From Melaminivora alkalimesophila (lineage in GTDB: Bacteria > Pseudomonadota > Gammaproteobacteria > Burkholderiales > Burkholderiaceae_C), in assembly GCF_000282995.1 (NCBI RefSeq), contig NZ_ALEE01000539.1, positions 1 to 12,774 on the forward strand: a stretch of 12,774 bases of DNA, given 5' to 3'. The notes beneath the pieces are model-generated. The model did no database searches. It was not told the DNA's origin and saw only the letters and a list, made by a program, of their open reading frames with translations. Below, piece after piece: positions 1 to 6,083 of the stretch (positions are counted from its first letter, which is position 1; the number at the start of each line of letters is the position of its first letter). Made by a program: the position numbers and the translations under genes.

Positions 1-908
1 GGCGGCGCCACTGCCGGCCAGCCGCCGGGCACGGGCAGCTCCACGCGCACGCCCCCGCCATCGGCCGTGAGCACCAGAGGCAGAGGCTCGGGGCTTTCAC
101 TGCGATCGGGCGAGAGCGGCACGCGCGCGCTCCATACACCCGCCTGCCATTGCTGCTCGGGCGTGGCCGCGGTCTGGACCAGCGCCGGTGTCTCGGGAAA
201 GACGCCCAGCTCGCGCCCCTGCCAGGCGGCCGGCAGGCCTGCCACGCGCAGCACCAGGGCATCGGCCTCGACGCGGGCGTCGCTGCCCTCCAGGGCGGCC
301 AGCGACGTCGGGGCCGCGGCCGCCGCGGCGGTGAATTCCTGCGCGTGGGTCGCCGTGCTGCCCTCGATGGGCAGGCGCAGCGTGAAGCGGCCCTCCTCCG
401 GGATGCATTCCTGGCGGCACACCAGCCAGGAGGCGTGCAGCCCCACCTCCAGCTCGCGCGCCAGCGGCTCGGGCCGCCAGGCCTCGGACACCTGCACCGG
501 TACCGGCAACAGCACGCGCCCGTCGTAGCCGTAGTTGGCCAGCGTGCCGAGCGGGAACTTGCGCGGCACGGGCCAGGCGATCTCGCCGGCGTCCAGGCCC
601 GCGGGCAGCTGCCAGTCGAGCTGGGTCGGCAGGCCCGAGTCGCCGGGGTTCTTCCAGTAGGTGTGCCAGTCGGGCTGGTGCTCGAGCAGCAGGCCGAACT
701 GCAGCGGCCGCCCCGGGCCCACGCCCTCGGGCGCGTGCGCCACCAGCTGCGCCCGCACGTGCGGGGTGGTGACCGTGCTGGCGTCGGCACTGGCCCCCCC
801 TCCCGAGAGCCGGAGCTGGAATTGCGCGAACGCGGGTGCGGATGGGGCAGCAGCGGCTGCGACGAGGAGGGCGACCAGGTGCAGTCGCAGGAGCAGGCGG
901 GCCAACAT
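1..908 (-). CDS. DsbD/ScsB-family protein-disulfide reductase, N-terminal part (runs off left edge)
   Basis: The frame is open from the ATG at 908 to the window edge: about 302 codons, with the 3' end missing. Residues 1-28 look like a Sec signal peptide (short basic start, Leu/Ala-rich core, then a PAFA cleavage context), so the domain should be periplasmic. Residues 81-90 read WHTYWKNPGD and residues 163-168 read VCRQEC. Both are typical of the N-terminal domain of DsbD/ScsB-like reductases in proteobacteria. C164 and C168 are the likely redox pair that receives electrons from a membrane domain, which would lie beyond the edge. Family members pass cytoplasmic thioredoxin electrons to periplasmic thiol proteins, for example in cytochrome c maturation or copper tolerance; which applies here cannot be told. 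The start lies 49 bases after the MATE gene stop on the same strand. No clear Shine-Dalgarno is visible. Confidence 0.8.
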   Translation of the reverse strand, partial: MLARLLLRLHLVALLVAAAAAPSAPAFAQFQLRLSGGGASADASTVTTPHVRAQLVAHAPEGVGPGRPLQFGLLLEHQPDWHTYWKNPGDSGLPTQLDWQLPAGLDAGEIAWPVPRKFPLGTLANYGYDGRVLLPVPVQVSEAWRPEPLARELEVGLHASWLVCRQECIPEEGRFTLRLPIEGSTATHAQEFTAAAAAAPTSLAALEGSDARVEADALVLRVAGLPAAWQGRELGVFPETPALVQTAATPEQQWQAGVWSARVPLSPDRSESPEPLPLVLTADGGGVRVELPVPGGWPAVAP

Positions 909-957
909 GATTGCCCGGTAGGATGGCACGCGCGGCGTTTGGTTCCGGGCGGCAGGC

Positions 958-2514
958 TCAGGCCGGCACGGGCAGCGCTTCGTCCTCGATGGCCACGTCG
1001 CCCGCGGTGGCGCACACCGGCGCCGGCGGCAGGCCGCCGACCTCGGCCGGCGTGGCCAGCGTCCGTTCTTCCTCGGGCGGCAGGATGCGCGCGCGGCGCC
1101 AGCGGCCGAAGCGGTAGTAGGCGAGCGTCATCAGCATGGCAGCGATGGCGCTGGCCGGAAAGCTCCACCAGATGGCGTCTACCCCCAGCGCGTCCTGCAG
1201 GCCCCAGGCCAGCGGCACGCGGATGCCCCACATGGCCACCGCCAGGATGGCCAGCGGCGCCAGCACCGCCCCGGTGGCGCGCACCACGCCCGTGAGCACG
1301 AAGCTCACGCCGAAGAACAGGAAGGACCACAGCGCGATCGCGTTCAGGTGCCGGGCGATGGCGATGGCCTCGCTGCCGGCGGGCAGGAACAGCCCCAGCA
1401 CCTCGCGCTGCAGCGCCAGCACGGCGCCGATCAGCGTGCCGGTGAGCACGAAGTTGAACAGCACGCCGTGGCGCGCGATCGCCTCCACGCGCGGCCACAG
1501 CCCCGCGCCCACGTTCTGCGCCGCCATCGACGAGCAGGCCGCGCCGATCGCCATGGCGGGCATCTGCACGTAGGTCCACAGCTGCAGCGCCGCGCCATAG
1601 GCCGAGGCGGTGGCCACGCCGTGGGCGTTCACCAGGCCGAGCATCATCAGCATGGACACCGAGATCAGCACCATCTGCGCCCCCATGGGCAGCCCCTTGG
1701 CCAGGAGCGCGCGCACGATGTCCCAGCGCGGCGCGAACAGCCGCCAGTCGCCGCGGCCGATCCACAGCGGATGGCGCCGCCAGCGCAGCCAGGCGAGCAG
1801 CGCGGCCAAGGCCATGGCGTTGGACACCCCGGTGGCCAGGCCCGAGCCGGCAATGCCCAGGGCCGGCACCGGCCCCGCGCCGAAGATCAGCACCGGGTTG
1901 AGCACCACGTCCAGCGCCACCGCCAGCACCAGGAACAGGAAAGGCGTGCGCGCATCGCCCGCGCCGCGCAGCACGGCCGAGACGAAGGTGAACAGGTACA
2001 GGAAGGGGATCGCCAGGAACAGCATGCGCAGGTAGCTCTCCGCCAGCGGCAGCGCCTCGGCGGGCGTGCCCATGGCCGCCAGGATGTGGCGCGACAGCGG
2101 CATGCCCACCGCCGAGATCAGCAGCGCCGCCGCGCCGAAGAAGGTGGCGCTCGTGCCCATGACGCAGCGCGCCTGGCGCAGGTCGTGCGCGCCCACGGCC
2201 TGCGCCACCAGGATGGTGGCCGCCATGCCGATGCCGAAGACCGCGCCGATCAGCAGGAACAGGATGTTGTTGGCATTCGCCGTGGCCGTGAGCGCCGCCT
2301 CGCCCAGGTGGCCGCCGACCCAGAAGGCGTTGACCGAGCCGTTGAGCGACTGCAGCACGTTGCCCGCCAGGATCGGCAGGGCGAAGCGCAACAGGGTGGG
2401 GGCGATCGGGCCGCGCGTCAGGTCGCGGGTGGCGCCGCGCGGGGCGCGGCTTGCAGGGTCGGGCGGGGCGGCCGGGTCCGGCGGGACAGGCAAGGCAGGG
2501 CTGCGGCGAGGCAT
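958..2514 (-). CDS. MATE-family multidrug/toxin efflux transporter
   Basis: The protein is 518 aa, hydrophobic throughout residues ~38-475, with room for about twelve membrane helices, as in MATE (NorM/DinF-like) antiporters. These export cationic drugs or metabolites across the inner membrane using Na+ or H+ gradients. Family-like stretches are ALPILAGNVLQSLNGSVNAF near residue 45, the TATANANNILF region near 76-86, and VLRGAGDARTPF after the fourth helix. The first ~30 residues are Pro/Ala-rich (two PPDPA-type repeats) and lie before the usual family start, DLTRGPIAPTLLRFALPI. No ATG or GTG occurs nearer to that point, so the ATG at 2514 is kept, although its upstream sequence has no good Shine-Dalgarno. 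The tail after residue ~475 is hydrophilic and Pro-rich, making the protein longer than the usual 450-480 aa. Substrate is unknown. It lies 63 bases after the phosphoesterase gene and is co-directional with it. Confidence 0.9.
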   Translation of the reverse strand: MPRRSPALPVPPDPAAPPDPASRAPRGATRDLTRGPIAPTLLRFALPILAGNVLQSLNGSVNAFWVGGHLGEAALTATANANNILFLLIGAVFGIGMAATILVAQAVGAHDLRQARCVMGTSATFFGAAALLISAVGMPLSRHILAAMGTPAEALPLAESYLRMLFLAIPFLYLFTFVSAVLRGAGDARTPFLFLVLAVALDVVLNPVLIFGAGPVPALGIAGSGLATGVSNAMALAALLAWLRWRRHPLWIGRGDWRLFAPRWDIVRALLAKGLPMGAQMVLISVSMLMMLGLVNAHGVATASAYGAALQLWTYVQMPAMAIGAACSSMAAQNVGAGLWPRVEAIARHGVLFNFVLTGTLIGAVLALQREVLGLFLPAGSEAIAIARHLNAIALWSFLFFGVSFVLTGVVRATGAVLAPLAILAVAMWGIRVPLAWGLQDALGVDAIWWSFPASAIAAMLMTLAYYRFGRWRRARILPPEEERTLATPAEVGGLPPAPVCATAGDVAIEDEALPVPA

Positions 2515-2577
2515 GGGCCGATGGTGGGGGCCAGCGCGCGGAGCCGCTGTCGGCCAAGACCGCGCGGGCCCGTGGCG

Positions 2578-3336
2578 TCATCGGCCCTTTTCCAGCCGCT
2601 CGGCGAAGAATTCCGGCAGTCCCGAGGCGCGCACCGCGGCGGCCGCGGCCAGGTGGTCGTAGGCCACGCGGTGGAAGGTGAGGGTCGCGGCCGCGGCGTC
2701 GAACAGGGCGTACATGGCGCGCACGTCGCCATCGCGCGGCTGGCCGCAGGAACCGACGATGGCCAGCCACTGGCGGTGCGGCGGCACCGGCACCGGCACA
2801 CCGGGCCGGGGCGCAAAGCGCATCAGCTTGGCCGTGGGCGTGAGGAAGTACAGCGCCTGCTCGTGCACGTGGCCGCTGAAGACGTAGCGGATCGCCGGGT
2901 CGATCTGGCTGGCCGCCGCCATGCTGCGCTCGGCGGCGTTGCCGTCCGTGACGTAGTGCCAGCGCCCGGGCGCGTCGGCGCTGGCGTGCACCAGCAGCAC
3001 CTGCGGGCCGGCGCGCGCCGTGAGCGGCAGCGCGGCGAGGAAGTCGCGCTGCGCCGGGCTCAGGCGCGGCGCCGTCCACTGCGCGCTCTGCTCGCCCAGG
3101 TTGCCGGCCTGCGCGGGCGGGTGCAGCGTGGCTTCCTCGTGGTTGCCGCGCACGCACGGCGCGCCCTGCGCCGCCAGCGCCATGGCGCGTTCGAGCACCG
3201 GCCCGGGCTCGGCGCCGTAGCCCACCAGATCGCCCAGCAGCGCCACCTGGTCCGCCCCCTCGGCCCGGGCGTGCGCCAGGCAGGCCTCGAAGGCCGGCAG
3301 GTTGGCGTGCACATCCGCCAGCAGGGCGAGCTTCAT
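2578..3336 (-). CDS. calcineurin-like metallophosphoesterase (YfcE/MJ0936-like)
   Basis: This 252-aa protein carries the full metal-binding set of the metallophosphoesterase fold: D8 and H10 (ADVH), D36 (GDLVGYG), N65 and H66 (RGNHE), H117 (LVHAS) and H156/H158 (SGHVH). The segment VGSCGQPRDGD near residues 194-204 is also typical of the Metallophos_2 subgroup. Members are cytoplasmic dinuclear-metal phosphodiesterases or phosphatases; the physiological substrate of this one cannot be read from the sequence. There is no signal peptide. The MKLALLADVH start is the standard N-terminus for the family, so the ATG at 3336 is well supported despite a weak ribosome site. It begins 31 bases after the hbd stop on the same strand, which suggests co-transcription with hbd upstream and the MATE gene downstream. 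Confidence 0.9.
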   Translation of the reverse strand: MKLALLADVHANLPAFEACLAHARAEGADQVALLGDLVGYGAEPGPVLERAMALAAQGAPCVRGNHEEATLHPPAQAGNLGEQSAQWTAPRLSPAQRDFLAALPLTARAGPQVLLVHASADAPGRWHYVTDGNAAERSMAAASQIDPAIRYVFSGHVHEQALYFLTPTAKLMRFAPRPGVPVPVPPHRQWLAIVGSCGQPRDGDVRAMYALFDAAAATLTFHRVAYDHLAAAAAVRASGLPEFFAERLEKGR

Positions 3337-3367
3337 GGGCGCGGCGGGCGGCGCTGTCGTGGCAGGC

Positions 3368-4216
3368 TCAGTAGCTGTAGACGCCGCGCCCGCTCTTGCG
3401 GCCCAGGCGGCCGGCGGCCACGTACTCCTTGAGCAGCGGGCAGGGGCGGTACTTGCTGTCGCCGAACTCGGTCAAATACACCTCCATCACCGCCAGGCAC
3501 ACGTCCAGGCCGATCATGTCGGCCAGCGCCAGCGGACCGATGGGCTGGTTGCAGCCCAGCTTCATGCCGGCGTCGATGTCCTCGGGCGTGGCCAGCCCTT
3601 CGGCCAGCACGAAGAAGGCCTCGTTGATCATGGGCACCAGGATGCGGTTGACCACGAAGCCGGGGGCGTTCTTCACGGTGATGGGCGACTTGCCCAGGCG
3701 CTCGGAGAGCTGCTTCACCGCGTCGTGCGTGGCGTCGGAAGTCTGCAGGCCGCGAATGATCTCCACCAGCGCCATCATCGGCACGGGGTTGAAGAAATGC
3801 ATGCCGATGAACCGGTCGGCGCGCGACGTGGCGGCCGCCAGCTTGGTGATCGAGATCGACGAGGTGTTGGAGGCGATGAGGACCTCGGGGCCGACCAGCT
3901 CGTCGACCTGCTTGAGGATCTTCAGCTTGAGCTCGTAGTTTTCGGTTGCGGCCTCGATCACGATCTGCGCGCGCTTCAGGTCGTCGTAGCTGGTCGAGCC
4001 CTGGATGCGCGCGAGCGCCGCGTCCTTGTCGGCGGTGCTGATCTTCTCGCGCTTGATCAGGCGGTCCAGGCTGCCCGACACCGTCGCCAGGCCGCGCTGC
4101 ACCGCCGCGTCCGAGACGTCCACCATCACCACGTCGATGCCCACCACCGCGCAGGCCTGCGCAATGCCGTTGCCCATGGTTCCGGCGCCGATGATGCCCA
4201 CGGTTGAAATCGTCAT
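3368..4216 (-). CDS. hbd: 3-hydroxybutyryl-CoA (3-hydroxyacyl-CoA) dehydrogenase
   Basis: The 282-aa protein matches the usual length of single-domain 3-hydroxyacyl-CoA dehydrogenases, which interconvert (S)-3-hydroxybutyryl-CoA and acetoacetyl-CoA with NAD(P)+. Residues 7-20 hold the Rossmann GxGxxG loop (GIIGAGTMGNGIAQ). Catalytic residues are all present at family spacing: S119, H140 (in MHFFNPVP), E152 and N190 (GFVVNRI). The ATG at 4216 is chosen over the in-frame ATG at 4225 because AAGGA at 4229-4225 sits 8 bases before 4216, which places the 4225 ATG inside the ribosome site. An open frame extends much further upstream but covers the divergent GMC gene and is not coding. The gene is divergent from the GMC oxidoreductase and first of four minus-strand genes. 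It makes the (S) isomer, so it does not feed PhaC directly; with a crotonase elsewhere it could link to crotonyl-CoA used by the hydratase domain at 9134. Confidence 0.93.
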   Translation of the reverse strand: MTISTVGIIGAGTMGNGIAQACAVVGIDVVMVDVSDAAVQRGLATVSGSLDRLIKREKISTADKDAALARIQGSTSYDDLKRAQIVIEAATENYELKLKILKQVDELVGPEVLIASNTSSISITKLAAATSRADRFIGMHFFNPVPMMALVEIIRGLQTSDATHDAVKQLSERLGKSPITVKNAPGFVVNRILVPMINEAFFVLAEGLATPEDIDAGMKLGCNQPIGPLALADMIGLDVCLAVMEVYLTEFGDSKYRPCPLLKEYVAAGRLGRKSGRGVYSY

Positions 4217-4224
4217 ATAAACCA

Positions 4225-4229
4225 TCCTT
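4225..4229 (-). promoter_or_regulatory. Shine-Dalgarno site of hbd
   Basis: On the minus strand AAGGA lies 8 bases before the ATG at 4216. It overlaps the upstream in-frame ATG at 4225, so it decides the start of hbd. Confidence 0.65.
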
Positions 4230-4283
4230 TGCAAAAGAAACAAGCGGCGACAGCCCAAGCCGGACGCCGCGCACCACCCCCGA

Positions 4284-4291
4284 TCGTACGA
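4284..4291. repeat. 8-base palindrome in the divergent hbd / GMC promoter region
   Basis: TCGTACGA is a perfect palindrome near the middle of the 117-base gap between the divergent starts at 4216 and 4334. Its position would suit an operator controlling both genes, but an 8-base palindrome is weak evidence and I do not recognise a regulator. I see no convincing sigma-70 promoter in this gap for either gene. Confidence 0.25.
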
Positions 4292-4318
4292 CCACGCGCC
4301 CACGCGGGGCGGCAACCG

Positions 4319-4323
4319 AGGAG
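4319..4323 (+). promoter_or_regulatory. Shine-Dalgarno site of the GMC oxidoreductase
   Basis: AGGAG, inside GAGGAGA, lies 10 bases before the ATG at 4334. It supports this start over the upstream open-frame start at 4229. Confidence 0.65.
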
Positions 4324-4333
4324 ACAGACAGGC

Positions 4334-5926
4334 ATGTACGACTACATCGTGATCGGCGGCGGCTCGGCCGGCTGCGTGCTCGCCAGCCGGCTGAGCGAGG
4401 ACCCGCGCACAAGCGTCTGCCTGCTGGAGGCGGGCGGGCCGGATGCGAGCGTGCTGATCCATTGCCCGGGCGGGCTGGCCGCCATGGCGGCGCTGGGCTC
4501 GCACAACTGGCGCCTCGAGACCGTGCCGCAACCCGGCCTGGGCGGGCGGCGTGGCTACCAGCCGCGCGGCAAGGTGCTGGGGGGCTCGAGCTCGGTCAAT
4601 GCCATGATCTATGCGCGCGGCCACCCGAGCGACTACGACCACTGGGAGGCCGAGGGCAATCCGGGTTGGGGCTGGCGCGATGTGCTGCCCTGGTTCCTGG
4701 GCGCCGAGGACAACGAGCGCGGCCCGGACCCCTGGCACGGCATCGGCGGCCCGCTGGGCGTGGCCGACCTGCGCTCGCCGCACCGCCTCAGCCGCGACTT
4801 CGTCGAGGCCGGCGTGCAGGCGGGCCACGCACGCAACCCCGACTTCAACGGCGAGCGCCTGGAGGGCGTGGGGCTCTACCAGGTCACGCAGCGCGGCGGC
4901 GAGCGCCTGAGCGTCGCCAAGGCCTACCTGACGCCGCACCTGGGGCGGCCCAACCTGCACGTGGTGACCGGCGCGCAGGCGACGCGCATCCTGTTCGGCG
5001 AGGGGCGCCGCGCGGTGGGCGTGGAATACCTGCAGGGCGGCCAGCGCCACACGGCGCGCGCCACGCGCGAGGTGCTGCTGAGCGCCGGCGCGCTGCTGTC
5101 GCCGCAGCTGCTGCTGCTCTCAGGCATCGGCCCGGGCGCGCAGCTGCAGCGCCACGGCATCCCGGTGCTGCACGAGCTGCCGGGCGTGGGCGAGGGATTG
5201 CACGACCACCCGGACGTGGTGCTGGTGCATGACGCGCCACAGCTCACCGACCTGTTCGGCGTGTCGCTGCGCGGCGCCTGGGGCCTGCTCGCGGCGCTGC
5301 AGCAGTGGCGCCGCCGGCGCACCGGCCTGCTGACCACCAATTTCGCCGAGGGCGGCGCCTTCCTGCGCAGCCGGCCGGAGCTGGAGGTGCCCGACCTGCA
5401 GCTGCACTTCGTGATCGGCAAGCTGATCAACCATGGGCGCACCGCCAGCTGGGGCCATGGCTACTCCTGCCACGTCTGCTTGCTGCAGCCGCAGAGCCGC
5501 GGCAGCGTGCGCCTGGCCAGCGCCGACCCGCTGGCGCCGCCGCTGGTGGACCCGGCCTTCCTGGCCGAGGAGGACGACCTGGCGCGCATGGTGCGGGGCG
5601 TGCACCTGATGCGCGAGATCCTGGCGCAGCCGACGCTGGCGCGGCATGGCGCGCGCGAGCTGCCGTCCTCTGCCGAGGCCGTGACCGACGAACAGGTGGC
5701 GCAGTTCGTGCGCCAGCACGCCGACACCATCTACCACCCGGTGGGCTCCTGCCGGATGGGCCCGGGTCCGCAGGACGTGGTCGATGCCGAGCTGCGCGTG
5801 CACGGCGTGCAGGGCCTGCGCGTGGTGGACGCGTCCATCATGCCGCGCATCGTCAGCGGCAACACCAATGCGCCGACGGTGATGATCGCCGAGCGGGCGG
5901 CGGCGCTGCTGCGCCAGTCGGCCTGA
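4334..5926 (+). CDS. GMC-family FAD-dependent oxidoreductase (choline/alcohol dehydrogenase-like)
   Basis: The 530-aa protein is a complete GMC flavoenzyme. Residues 6-20 form the FAD dinucleotide-binding loop (IGGGSAGCVLASRL) and E32 is the usual ribose-binding acid. Residues 79-103 (GKVLGGSSSVNAM and on) match GMC signature 1, and residues 251-266 (AGALLSPQLLLLSGIG) match signature 2. The catalytic pair is present at family spacing: H468 (YHPVGSCRMG) and N512 (SGNTNAPT). Members oxidise primary alcohols or choline to aldehydes, passing electrons to quinones or oxygen. The substrate here is unknown; resemblance to BetA/AlkJ-type enzymes is general only. There is no signal peptide. The start at 4334 has a good ribosome site and gives the standard MYDYIVIGGGSAG N-terminus. 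It is divergent from hbd and is followed by the phaC regulatory region, so it is probably not part of the PHA operon. Confidence 0.92.
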   Translation: MYDYIVIGGGSAGCVLASRLSEDPRTSVCLLEAGGPDASVLIHCPGGLAAMAALGSHNWRLETVPQPGLGGRRGYQPRGKVLGGSSSVNAMIYARGHPSDYDHWEAEGNPGWGWRDVLPWFLGAEDNERGPDPWHGIGGPLGVADLRSPHRLSRDFVEAGVQAGHARNPDFNGERLEGVGLYQVTQRGGERLSVAKAYLTPHLGRPNLHVVTGAQATRILFGEGRRAVGVEYLQGGQRHTARATREVLLSAGALLSPQLLLLSGIGPGAQLQRHGIPVLHELPGVGEGLHDHPDVVLVHDAPQLTDLFGVSLRGAWGLLAALQQWRRRRTGLLTTNFAEGGAFLRSRPELEVPDLQLHFVIGKLINHGRTASWGHGYSCHVCLLQPQSRGSVRLASADPLAPPLVDPAFLAEEDDLARMVRGVHLMREILAQPTLARHGARELPSSAEAVTDEQVAQFVRQHADTIYHPVGSCRMGPGPQDVVDAELRVHGVQGLRVVDASIMPRIVSGNTNAPTVMIAERAAALLRQSA

Positions 5927-5975
5927 GCCTGCCGCCTGGGGAGCGGAGGGCCGGGCGGGGCCGCTTTGCCGGGCA

Positions 5976-5990
5976 TGTTGCGGCGCAACA
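5976..5990. promoter_or_regulatory. inverted repeat TGTTGC-GGC-GCAACA, candidate PhaR-type operator
   Basis: A perfect 6-base inverted repeat with a 3-base centre lies 108 bases before phaC and about 29 bases upstream of the FNR-type box. TGC-rich inverted repeats are known targets of PhaR, the PHB-responsive repressor of PHA genes, and the neighbour is a PHA synthase; the assignment is inference. No U-run follows, so a terminator for the GMC gene is less likely. Confidence 0.4.
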
Positions 5991-6005
5991 GGAACTGGGA
6001 GGCGC

Positions 6006-6019
6006 TTGACGAAGGTCAA
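6006..6019 (+). promoter_or_regulatory. FNR/CRP-family binding box before phaC
   Basis: TTGACGAAGGTCAA is a perfect dyad that matches the FNR/ANR/FixK core TTGA-N6-TCAA; the symmetry extends to 8 bases per arm (6003-6022). Its centre at 6012.5 is exactly 41.5 bases upstream of a start point at about 6054 predicted from the -10 element at 6042-6047. That is the class II activation position. It implies induction of the phaC-ackA operon at low oxygen, or by another CRP/FNR-family factor. Confidence 0.65.
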
Positions 6020-6041
6020 GCGGGGGCGAAGCCAGGGCGGA

Positions 6042-6047
6042 GAGAAT
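6042..6047 (+). promoter_or_regulatory. predicted -10 element of the phaC operon
   Basis: GAGAAT matches TATAAT at four of six bases, including A2 and T6. Its place fits a class II activated promoter with the FNR-type box replacing a -35 element. The predicted start point is about 6054, giving an untranslated leader of about 30 bases to the ATG at 6084. Confidence 0.45.
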
Positions 6048-6062
6048 TACACCAAGTTGTAA
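6047..6062. repeat. TTACA-N6-TGTAA inverted repeat over the predicted phaC start point
   Basis: A 5-base perfect inverted repeat with a 6-base spacer (CCAAGT) spans the predicted transcription start. The stretch 6042-6085 is strikingly AT-rich for this window. It may be an operator or simply promoter-type melting sequence. Confidence 0.25.
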
Positions 6063-6083
6063 TTGTTACGTTTCTTCGAATTC

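Noticed and set aside
1348..3432. 694-codon plus-strand open frame opposite the MATE and phosphoesterase genes
   Set aside because: His/Arg/Gln-rich shadow; the minus-strand genes have full family motifs.
4229..4333. In-frame extension of the GMC gene from an ATG at 4229
   Set aside because: The extra residues are Arg/Pro-rich and unlike the family; the start at 4334 has AGGAG and gives the standard FAD-loop N-terminus.
4217..5050. Upstream in-frame extension of hbd on the minus strand
   Set aside because: It lies wholly over the promoter region and the GMC gene, has no family similarity, and the start at 4216 has a good ribosome site.
6006..6034. TTGACG at 6006 read as a sigma-70 -35 element
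   Set aside because: No acceptable -10 is found about 17 bases downstream (GC-rich there); the perfect dyad and the -10 at 6042 fit an activator box better.
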